Assembly: GCF_037325665.1 (NCBI RefSeq)
Contig: NC_090254.1
Coordinates: 45,696,113 to 45,760,112 of the forward strand
DNA: 64,000 nucleotides
Reading direction: 5' to 3'
Source: Littorina saxatilis
Lineage: Eukaryota > Mollusca > Gastropoda > Littorinimorpha > Littorinidae
In this document: in pieces, positions 32,431-44,600 of the stretch
How the letters are laid out: the number at the start of each line of letters is the position of its first letter
How positions within the stretch are numbered: position 1 is the first letter of the stretch
Notes under the pieces: model-generated
Seen by the model: only the letters and a program-made list of their open reading frames with translations
What the model was told of the DNA's origin: nothing
Databases searched by the model: none
Program-made: the position numbers and the translations under genes

Positions 32431-32640
32431 CTATGCAACATGTCTGATTCTATGGGTATAGAGTACCGGTGCTATCAGCGTCATTGTCTGGTGCAGGATA
32501 ACGGCTGTCAGACCCCAGATCCTGTGTGGGCCCGCCAGGAAGACTGGCAGCGTGTATCCAGGCCCGGTCCTGAACTGTGTGCTGCCCGTCTTGCTCGCGT
32601 CGCACAGCTCTGACACACTGACTGTGAACACCTCTTCTAC
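32431..32640 (-). CDS. NUDT8 coding exon 5 (terminal)
   Basis: 210 nt, phase 0, residues 245-313 and stop TAG (32433-32431). VEEVFTVSVSELCD, GYTLPVFLAGPHRIWGLTAV. Acceptor TTTTGACAG at 32641. The first 36 or so exon bases and the acceptor are tandemly copied in the intron; the last part is copied downstream. Confidence 0.92.
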   Translation of the reverse strand, partial: VEEVFTVSVSELCDASKTGSTQFRTGPGYTLPVFLAGPHRIWGLTAVILHQTMTLIAPVLYTHRIRHVA

Positions 32641-35600
32641 CTGTCAAAAGTCAAACACACAGCTCTGACACACTGACTGAACACCTCTTCTACCTGTCAA
32701 CGGTCAAACACACAGCTCTGATACACTGACTGTGAACACCTCTTCTACCTGTCAACAGTCAAACACACTGCTCTGACACACTGACTGTGAACACCTCTTG
32801 TGCCTGCCGTTGGTCACGGCCGGTTTTGTGTGTGCCTATTGTTGGTGTCGTCCACGTGCTATTTTGCGTGGTGTACGTGTGCTTGACGAAGCATGGTGTA
32901 CGTGTGCTTGGCGAAGCGTGGTGTACGTGTGCTTGACGAAGCGTGGTGTACGTGTGCTTGACGAAGCATGGTGTACGTGTGCTTGACGAAGCATGGTGTA
33001 CGTGTGCTTGACGAAGCGTGGTGTACGTGTGCTTGACGAAGCATGGTAGTTTGTTGTGCAAACGTTCTTTTGTGTGTTATTTTTATATTTGTTTTTATTT
33101 TATTTTTTGGATGCATGGAGGTCGCAGGACCTGAGTATTTTCAACCAACATATAATAGTTTTTTGTTGGCACGTGCTGAGCGGCTATGGCGTTGCCCTTT
33201 TTCGCATTTCTGAACAGGCGACTCTGTTTTGACTTATCATGATGCGTGCAATCCATATTTTCAACTATCAGGCGTATTTTGGGTGTATTTATTTCGGCAT
33301 GTTGCCTATATCTTTTTTGCCATAATGTTTTCAGAGCAGCGTTGTTTTGAGTGTGTCCAAATATTAGTTTTTAATAGTTTTCGGTTTTAAGCCTCATTTA
33401 CATATTAAGCCGATGACGAGGGAAACGGCCTCTTTTACGTTAGTACGTTTCTGGGTCTTGATGGAAGAGGTTACTTATTTTGTTAGTAGTAAGCCCGTTG
33501 CTTTAGACTTGTGTTTTCCAAGGATTTTGTGTGCTATAAGGAACAGTTCCCGCATGATGGCGCAAACTACTTAAAAACCTCAACATCCTAAAGAGTGTGA
33601 TAACCCTCGAATGACTAGTCCTGTGATAAATATTGTTCAATGACATATCTAGTCCTGTGATAATGATAGTTTTTAGCGGTAAACTTTTAGCTAAACCTGA
33701 CGGCAATTAACCTATTTGGAATCATGTTACTATTCCTGTTAGTGTACATATGCGTGCGCGAGTGTAGTATGCTTCGTATGGTATTTTTATCTGTTGTCTT
33801 ATTATTTGTTTTGTCTTTTAATGTGCACCACACTGAAATTTCTCTGTATGAGATAATAAAGTATTCGTATTCGTAAAAAAACAACAACCTTCCAAAGCAT
33901 CCGGACCAGACAACATCCCCAACAAGATCCTCAAAACCTGCGCTGAAACCATAGCCCCCGCACTAACTACCATCTTCAACCATTCCATAGAGACAGGACA
34001 ACTCCCGAACGACTGGCTCACTGCAAACATCTCGGCGGTCTTCAAGAAGGGCGACAGAAACCGAGCAGAGAACTACAGGCCAGTATCCCTCACATCAGTG
34101 GCCAGTAAACTGCTGGAACACGTCATCTGCCGCCACCTTCGAAACCACCTTGAGATACACAACATCCTAACTGACAGGAATCACGGCTTGAGATACATAA
34201 CATCCTAACTGACAGGAATCACGGCTTGAGATACATAACATCCTAACTGACAGGAATCACGGCTTGAGATACATAACATCCTAACTGACAGGAATCACGG
34301 CTTGATATACATAACATCCTAACTGACAGGAATCACGGCTTGATATACATAACATCCTAACTGACAGGAATCACGGCTTGAGATACATAACATCCTAACT
34401 GACAGGAATCACGGCTTGAGATACACAACATCCTCACTGACAGGAATCACGGCTTGAGATACATAACATCCTGACTGACACGAATCACGGCTTGAGATAC
34501 ATAACATCCTAACTGACAGGAATCACGGCTTGAGATACATAACATCCTGACTGACAGGAATCACGGCTTGAGATACATAACATCCTAACTGACAGGAATC
34601 ACGGCTTGAGATACATAACATCCTAACTGACAGGAATCACGGCTTGAGATACATAACATCCTAACTGACAGGAATCACGGCTTGAGATACATAACATCCT
34701 AACTGACAGGAATCACGGCTTGAGATACATAACATCCTAACTGACAGGAATCACGGCTTCAGATCCGGCCACTCTTGCGAGACCCAGCTTCTCACCACAG
34801 CAAAAGATCTCCTCCAGTCCTACGACACCGGATCACAGGTCGACATTGCCATACTGGATTTTAGCAAGGCCTTCGACACGGTCCCCCATGGTAGACTCCT
34901 ACAGAAGGTGGACCACTACGGAGTACGAGGGCTTATCCACATGTGGCTGACGAACTTCCTAACGAAGCGGACGATGAGAGTGGTAGTGGAGGGTGAAGCG
35001 TCCGAAGAAGCGGCAGTCCTATCAGGCGTCCCCCAGGGCACTGTTTTAGGACCCCTGATGTTCCTGTGCCACATCAATGACCTGCCTGAATCTACGAAGT
35101 CAACAGTACGACTCTTCGCAGATGACTGCTTGCTGTACCGGGAGATCCACACCTTCCAAGACCACCTCACCCTGCAGACAGACCTCAAACAGCTGGAGAT
35201 CTGGGCCAAGAAGTGGGGCATGCGCTTTAACGCGCAAAAGTGCTACATCCTCTCCACCAGAAGCAAATCGTCCTATTTATACAGCCTGGATAACGTCATC
35301 CTCCAGCAGGTCCAACACAACCCCTACCTTGGAGTACTACTCTCCGCCGACATGAATTGGTCTTCCCATATCTCCAACATCTGCCGCAAAGCTGGATCAA
35401 CTGTGGGCTTCCTACGCCGGAATCTCCGGAACTGCCCACAGGAGTGCAGGCGCCTGGCGTACATAACACTCGTCCGATCCACGCTGGAGTATGGAGCTAC
35501 CGTGTGGGACCCTTACCTCCGGCGGGACATCGAGAGGCTGGAGAGAGTTCAGCGCCAAGCAGCCCGCTTTATCACGCGAGAAGCCCGGGCTGCGTCAGCG

Positions 35601-38600
35601 ACATGCTGAAGAACCTGAACCTCCCCCCACTGGAAGAGCGACGCAGGCAGTCACGCCTCAACCTCCTCAACAGGATCTCTGAGGGCCTGATCCCCGCACT
35701 CCCTCCAGACAAGTTTCTCACCCCCGCCGTGAGCGGACGACGGAGAGTCGTCCCCACAAGGTTCCAGGGGTATGAAAGCAGCAATATCATTGAGCGGCAA
35801 GCTGTAAACAACACACGAGGCTTCCGCATCCCCACCTGCAAGACAGACCAGTACAAGAACTCCTTCTTCGTACGGACAGTCGCAGAGTGGAATCAGCTGA
35901 GTGACGCAGACCTCCCAGCACGACCAGCCCAGCCAGCCAGCGCAGCATCTTCAGCGCTGAGACTGCCGTCATCAGGGCTGCCCCAACACTGACCACCTAC
36001 AGAGCTCAGTTTTTAACATTTTAATAAGTCACTAAGAGCGAAAAGACATTGATGTGACGGGACAGTATATATGACTTGTCCCACCAAAGTCAGGACTTTT
36101 ACTGTATTTGAAATTATTGTATACGCTCTCCCGCATCCGTTGCGAAGATGACCAACAGTGGTTCCTGCAACGTAACGAATCCAGATCCAGATTGTTCTTG
36201 TTAGTCAAGACTTGTCGTCTTCTAATGTTTTTCTTTCTTTGTTTATTCGGTCTACAGATTTTCAGTGCGTAGATTATTGTATGGTTTCAGGTGCATGTTA
36301 GTTGAGTTTTGGGTTCTAAACTGTGGTTGATGTATTTTGTCTCAGGGTTTAATTGATACTGTATTATTGTAAGTATTGTTATTATACATCATGTGACTTA
36401 TATATGTGTGTATGTATTTGCAGTATTTTACCGAGTTCGAGTTCGAGTACGAATACGAAAACAAACTAATTTCAAGAAACGGTGGCTGGATAGTTAGTTA
36501 AATAAACAACCAGCAAATTTTCTTGTTTTTTCTCAAGTTATTTTCTTTGTCCCTTCTGCAAGCGAGTCTGTGTCGTGGGTTCTATCTTCCTTAAACTGCA
36601 TATGCACTCACACTTCTTCTACCTGTCAACAGTCAAACACACAGCTCTGACACACTGACTGTGAACACCTCTTCTACCTGTCAACACAGTCAAACACACA
36701 CTGACTGTGAACACCTCTTCTACCTGTCAACAGTCAAACACACACAGCTCTGACACACTGACTGTGAACACCTCTTCTACCTGTCAACAGTCAAACACAC
36801 AGCTCGGACACACTGACTGTGAACACCTCTTATACCTGTCAACAGTCAAACACACAGCTCGGACACACTGACTGTGAACACCTCTTATACCTGTCAACAG
36901 TCAAACACACAGCTCGGACACACTGACTGTGAACACCTCTTATACCTGTCAACAGTCAAACACACACAGCTCTGACACACTGACTGTGAACACCTCTTCT
37001 ACCTGTCAACAGTCACAGCTCGGACACACTGACTGTGAACACCTCTTATACCTGTCAACAGTCAAACACACACAGCTCTGACACACTGACTGTGAACACC
37101 TCTTCTACCTGTCAACAGTCACAGCTCGGACACACTGACTGTGAACACCTCTTCTACCTGTCAACAGTCAAACACACACAACTCTGACACACTGACTGTG
37201 AACACCTCTTCGACCTGTCAACAGTCAAACACACAGCTCTGACACACTGACTGTGAACACCTCTTCTATCTGTCAACACAGTCAAACACACACTGACTGT
37301 GAACACCTCTTCTACCTGTCAACAGTCAAACACACAGCTCTGACACACTGACTGTGAACACCTCTTCTATCTGTCAACACAGTCAAACACACACTGACTG
37401 TGAACACCTCTTCTACCTGTCAACAGTCAAACACACAGCTCGGACACACTGACTGTGAACACCTCTTCTACCTGTCAACAGTCAAACACACAGCTCAGAC
37501 ACACTGACTGTGAACACCTCTTCTACCTGTCAACAGTCAAACACACAGCTCTGACATACTGACTGTGAACACCTCTTGTACCTTAAAGTCTACATTATAA
37601 CGACAACATCAACACCACCTTATACCCTACCAGCTGAGTGTTGAGTGTCAAGACCCTAAAGGTCCAGATCCCGACAACAACATCAACACCGCCACTACCA
37701 CCAAAAACAACAAGTTACAGCTTGTAACGTACCTCTTCAGTGTTGAGTGTCAAGGTGCTAAGGTCCACATCCACATAAAACAACAATTACATCAACATCA
37801 CCACCACCAGCAGCAAGTTACAGCTTGTAACGTACCTCTTCAGTGTTGAGTGTCAAGGTGCTAAGGTCCACATCCACATAAAACAACAATTACATCAACA
37901 TCACCACCACCACCAGCAGGTTACAGCTTGTAACGTACCTCTTCAGTGTTGAGTGTCAAGGTGCTAAGGTCCACATCCACATAAAACAACAATTACATCA
38001 AAATCACCACCACCACCAGCAAGTTACAGCTTGTAACGTACCTCTTCAGTGTTGAGTGTCAAGGTGCTAAGGTCCACATCCACATAAAACAACAATTACA
38101 TCAACATCACCACCACCACCACCACCAGCAAGTTACAGCTTGTAACGTACCTCTTCAGTGTTGAGTGTCAAGGTGTCTAGGTCCAGGTCCTGTGTGTAGC
38201 GAGCCAGTACCGGGTACACCACTGTGCCCCCTTTCTGCAACAGTCACAGACATAAACCTTAATGTCCGGTAGAACTATAGTGTGTAACTGGGCACACCAC
38301 TGTGCCCCCTTTCTGCAACAGTCACAGACATAAACCTTAATGTCCGGTAGAACTATACTGTGTAACTGGGCACCACAGATATAAACCTGTATGACTGGTA
38401 GAACTATAGTGTGTGACTGGGTACCACAGATATAAACCTGTATGACTGGTAGAACTATAGTGTGTGACTGGGTACCACAGATATAAACCTGTATGACTGG
38501 TAGAACTATAGTGTGTGTGACTGGGTACCACAAATATAAACCTTTATGACTGGTAGAACTATAGTGTGTGACTTGGCACCACAGATATAAACCTGTATGA

Positions 38601-41600
38601 CTGGTAGAACTAGAGTGTGTGTGACTGGGTACCACAGATATAAACCTGTATGACTGGTAGAACTATAGTGTGTGACTGGTAAAACTATAGTGTGTTACTG
38701 GTAGAACTATAGTGTGTGACTGGTAGAACTATAGTGTGTGACTGGTAGAACTATAGTGTATGTCTGGTAAAACTATAGTGTATGTCTGGTAAAACTATAG
38801 TGTATGACTGGTAGAACTATAGTGTGTGACTGGTAAAACTATAGTGTGTTACTGGGTACCACAGATATAAACCTGTATGTCTGGTAGAACTACAGTGTAT
38901 GACTGGTAGAACTATAGTGTGTGACTAGGCACCACAGATATAAACCGGCCTGTATGACTGGTAGAACTATAGTGTATGACTTGGTACCACAATATATATA
39001 AACCTTTATGTTTAGTAAAACTATAGTGTATGACTTGGTACCACAATCTATATAAACCTTTGTGTCTGGTAGAACTATAGTGTGACTTGGTACCACAATC
39101 TATATAAACCTTTATGTCTAGTAGAACTATAGTGTGTGACTTGGTACCACAATCTATATAAACCTTTATGTCTGGTAGAACTATAGTGTATGACTTGGTA
39201 CCACAATCTATATAAACCTTTATGTCTAGTAGAACTATAGTGTGTGACTTGGTGCCACAATCTATATAAACCCTTATGTCTAGTAGAACTATAGTGTGTG
39301 ACTTGGTACCACAATCTATATAAACCTTTATCACTGGTAGTTCTAGTGTATGACTTGGTAGCACAAATATAAACCTTTATCACTGGTAGAACTATAGTGT
39401 GTGACTGGGTACCACAGATATAAACCTTTATGACTGGTAGAACTCTAGTGCATTACTTGGTACCACCTATATAAACCGTCCTGTATGTCTGGTAAAACTA
39501 TAGTGTATGACTTGGTACCAAAATCTATATAAACCTGTATGTCTAGTAGAACTATAGTGTGTGACTTGGTACCACAATCTATATAAACCCTTATGTCTAG
39601 TAGAACTATAGTGTATGACTTGGTACCACAATCTATATAAACCTTCATGTCTTGTAGAACTATAGTGTGTGACTTGGTACCACAATCTATATAAACCTTT
39701 ATGTCTGGTAGAACAATAGTGTGTGACTTGGTACCACAATCTATATAAACCTATGTCTGGTAGAACTATAGTGTATGACTTGGTACCACAATCTATATAC
39801 ACCCTTATGTCTGGTAGAACTATAGTGTGTGACTTGGTACCACAATCTATATAAACCTTTATCACTGGTAGAACTATAGTGTGTGACTTGGTACCACAAT
39901 CTATATAAACCTTTATGTCTGGTAGAACAATAGTGTATGACTTGGTACCACAATCTATATAAACCTTTATCACTGGTAGAACTATAGTGTGTGACTTGGT
40001 ACCACAATCTATATAAACCCTTGAATGTCCGGTAGAACTATAGTGTGTGACTTGGTACCATAATCTATATAAACCTTTATGTCTGGTAGAACTATAGTGT
40101 GTGACTTGGTACCATAATCTATATAAACCTTTATGTCTGGTAGAACTATAGTTATGACTAGCTACACCACCGTGCCGCCTTTCTGCAACCAAAGCGCATG
40201 ACATGTGAAAGATCTGCAGGGGAGATGTCAAATAGAATTAGACCAGCGGCCCAACACTTTCCTTGCACACACTACTGACTACCACATCCAATGATCTGTC
40301 CAGGATGAGTGTCTAATGTGGGGCGTGTGTTAGTTAATTGCAAACTTTGACACTGACGATACGCGTCAAAAGATGAAAGTCGTTATCGACCCTTTTTTGG
40401 TAGGTCGGCCATCGAAAAAAGGGGGGCATCGCTTTTCGAAGATCAGTTAACATGTGAAAGGCATAAGTGATCAGAAATTTGTTCAGAATACAGGGGGTAT
40501 CTTTATTAGGTGGGTTTGTTCAGAATACAGGGGGTATCTTTATTAGGTGGGTTTGTTCAGAATACAGGGGGTATCTTGATTAGGTGGGTTGGGTATGGGA
40601 GGTTCTACAGTATAGTTATTTTCAAAACCACTGTTTCTTTGCAATGACATGCAAAACTTGTTTCGTGTAAGCTTTTCAGATTTTTTGTTGATTTTAGCTT
40701 TATAGTTAAGGTTAGCTTTCAGTGCCACTCTATTACAGTGCAAGCTACAGTGCCAGTACAAAGCTACAGTGCCACTCTTAGCTATTTATTTATTTATTAG
40801 TGAGTATTTCTACGCACATACCCTCCCAGAGGGAGGCTCATGGCGTTTACAATATGCCGTGTGAGATGGAATTTTTTACACAATATATCACGCATTCACA
40901 TCGGCCAGTAAATCTCAAGCGTGTTAGGCGAGTATATACTTTTCACGGCCTATTATTCCAAGTCACACGGGTATTTGGTGGACATTTTTTATATATGTCT
41001 ATACAATTTTGCCAGGAAAGACCCTTTTGTCAATCGTGGGATCTTTAACGTGCACACCCCAATGTAGTGTACACGGGACCTCGGTTTTTCGTCTCATCCG
41101 AAAGACTAGCACTTGAACCCACCACCTAGGTTAGGAATGGGGGGAGAAAATAGCGGCCCGACCCAGGGTCGAACACGCAACCTCTCGATTCCGAGCGCAA
41201 GTGCGTTACCACTCGGCCACCCAGACACCCTACAGTGCCACTCTAAGCTACAGTACCACTCTAAGCTACAGTACCACTCTAAGCTACAGTGCCACTCTAA
41301 GCTCAGGCATGGGAATTGAAAATTGTAAAAAAAAGGCGGAAAATGTATAACTGAAGACGCGAAGCGTCAAGTCGACGGCGCGAAGCGCCTAGCCTTACAA
41401 GGGGGGTCCGGGGGCATGCCCCCCCGGAATTTTTTTCTCTCCAAAGAACCCAGATGGTGCAATCTGGTGTCATCTGAGCTCCAAGTTTGCCATTAAATTC
41501 TGTTTTTAGAATCAGAGTTTTTAGTAAAAAAACCAATTTTTGCTTTTTTGAAGAAAAAAAATATATACATGTATTATATATGGTTTAAATTTGTAAAAAA

Positions 41601-44600
41601 CATTGATCTGTTGAGACAAACAGGAAAATGTAACTTGTTACACAATCTGTGCAATCTGGTTTACTTTCAAACATAAAAGTTCAATAACTGAGGCGGGCGG
41701 TAGCAGTGCGTGAACAAAGTACGGAAAGTTTTCGCGGGCTTTTGCGCAAAGGCCAAAGTAACCGGTGCTTTTTTTGTGTGCCTTCCCCCTTTATTTTTTC
41801 GGCGGACACTTTTGCATTTTCGGCGGAACAAACAAAAATTTCGGCGGAAATCCGCCGTTCGGCGGACAATTCCCATGCCTGAAGCTACAGTACCACTCAA
41901 AGCTACAGTGCCACTCTTAAGCTACAGTACCACTCTAAGCTACAGTACCACTCTGAGCTACAGTGCCACTCTAAGCTACAGTGCCACTCTGACTACACTC
42001 TAAGCTACAGTGCCACTCTAAGCTACAGTGCCACTCTAAGCTACAGTGCCACTCTGACTACACTCTAAGCTACAGTGCCACTCTGAGCTACAGTGCCACT
42101 CTGAGCTACACTCTAAGCTACAGTGCCACTCTTAGCTACAGTGCCACTCTGACTACACTCTAAGCTACAGTGCCACTCTAAGCTACAGTGCCACTCTGAG
42201 CTACACTCTAAGCTACAGTGCCACTCTTAGCTACAGTGCCACTCTGACTACACTCTAAGCTACAGTGCCACTCTAAGCTACAGTGCCACTCTTAGCTACA
42301 GTGCCACTCTGACTACACTCTAAGCTACAGTGCCACTCTGACTACACTCTAAGCTACAGTGCCACTCTTAGCTACAGTGCCACTCAAACCTAGAGTACCA
42401 CTCTAAGCTACAGTGCCACTCTGAGCTACAGTGCCACTCTAAGCTACAGTGCCACTCGGAGCTACAGTGCCACTCTGATTACACTCTAAGCTACAGTGCC
42501 ACTCTAAGCTACAGTGCCACTCTAAGCTGCAGTGCCACTCTGACTACACTCTAAGCTACAGTGCCACTCTAAGCTACAGTGCCATTCTGACTACACTTTC
42601 TTTCTTTATTTGGTGTTTAACGTCGTTTTCAACCACGAAGGTTATATCGCGACGGGGAAAGGGGGGAGAGGGGATAGAGCCACTTGTCAATTGTTTCTTG
42701 TTCACAAAAGCACTAATCAAAAATTTGCTCCAGGGGCTTGCAACGTAGTACAATATATTACCTTACTCAGTTACTGGGAGAATGCAAGTTTCCAGTACAA
42801 AGGACTTAACATTTCTTACATACTGCTTGACTAAAATCTTTACAAAAATTGACTATATTCTATACAAGAAACACTTAACAAGGGTAAAAGGGCACGTACT
42901 CTAAGCTACAGTGCCACTCTAAGCTACAGTGCTACTCTAAGCTACAGAGTTACAGTGCCACTCTAACTTGTCCAAGAGCTCTGCAGTGCCACTCTAGACT
43001 ACAATGCCACTCTAAGCTACGGTGCCACTCTAAGCTACAGACGTGACCCACCTGTCTACTGGGTGTGGGGGTCACAGTGCCCCAAACATCAAAGTGCCGA
43101 GGGTTCAATCCCGTCTCCTCAAACGTTTCTCTCAAGGCTGTGTGAATGTGGTCTAAATCATGGTCATCTTGGTTACCACCAGGAAAACTGCACACAATAT
43201 GGCAGGAAAATGTTGTCATCACAATTATGATACCTTTGTATATTTTGATACTTGACCCCCCCCCCCTCCCTCCAGGGCTTATGTCTCCTTACAGTCATTG
43301 AGATATTATCCACACTTCCCTCTGAAGATTTCTGAACACACACACACACACACACACACGCTATTTCAGATAGGAGGATCGCAGTGTGAGTATGGTGGAA
43401 AAACACACACACACACCGTCACACGGACACACACACACACAACTTTCCCCTTGTGCGATAGGAGGTTTGCAGTGTGAGTATGATGGAGAAACACACACAC
43501 ACACGTACACACACACACACACACACACATACCAGATTTCCCCCTTGTGCTGTCTCAGAGAGGAGGATCGCAGCGTGAAGAGAACGGAGGGTTCATGGTC
43601 CACCATGCAAAAGGGTACGAGGACTGCAGCGACCTTGGCCTTGTTTTTCATCTCTATGGTACGCACTGGATTGACCGTGTGGAGTTGGCGCACCACTCGC
43701 CGGCGATTGGAGTCGCTGAAAACAGTGTTCACAGTAAGGTCCTTCTCTGTCCTGGCTGACTGTGAACACAGACCGTGGGTCTGACTGCATTGGCTGAAAA
43801 CAGTGTTCACAGTAACGTCCTTCTCTGTCCTGGCTGACTGTGAACACAGACCGTGGGTCTGACTGCATTGGCTGAAAACAGTGTTCACAGTAACGTCCTT
43901 CTCTGTCCTGGCTGACTGTGAACACAGACCACGGGTCTGACTGCATTGGCTGAAAACAGTGTTCACAGTAACGTCCTTCTCTGTCCTGGCTGACTGTGAA
44001 CACAGACCGCGGGTCTGACTGCATTGGCTGAAAACAGTGTTCACAGTAAGGTCCTTCTCTGTCCTGGCTGACTGTGAACACAGACCACGGGTCTGACTGC
44101 ATTGGCTGAAAACAGTGTTCACAGTAACGTCCTTCTCTGTCCTGGCTGACTGTGAACACAGACCGCGGGTCTGACTGCATTGGCTGAAAACAGTGTTCAC
44201 AGTAACGTCCTTCTCTGTCCTGGCTGACTGTGAACACAGACCGCGGGTCTGACTGCATTGGCTGAAAACAGTGTTCACAGTAAGGTCCTTCTCTGCCCTG
44301 GCTGACTGTGAACACAGACCGCGGGTCACTGACTGCTGACACTCATCTTCACGGTGCTGACCACACACATTATGCAGCATGCGGTGACTTCTGTCATGCA
44401 CTGTTGACTTCATGCCTAACATTTTGTACCTCACACCATGTCCACTGTTTTGAGTTGATAAGTTGTGTAAAAACACATTACACAACGCATTTTGCAAGAA
44501 CGTTGACATTGTGCGAGTGACAGACACGCGTGTTGCCTGTGCTGTGTATGTGCAGCCATTGTAACACCTGCTGCTGAGTTCTACTCCTGAGGACACAAAG

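Larger units (their letters stand above)
40720..43045. repeat. 18-bp array with nested insertions
   Basis: Units GCTACAGTGCCACTCTAA, with GACTACACTC variants, run through NUDT8 intron 3. They are interrupted by a SINE (40788-41228), a MITE (41306-41881) and repeat T (42597-42893). Confidence 0.94.

Noticed and set aside
33888-36472. LTR retroelement
   Set aside because: RT block order and a WN-L tail are those of non-LTR elements; no long terminal repeats, protease or integrase seen.
39467-40231. 254-codon minus-strand open frame
   Set aside because: Periodic translation of the 50-54-bp array; no similarity and no unique part.
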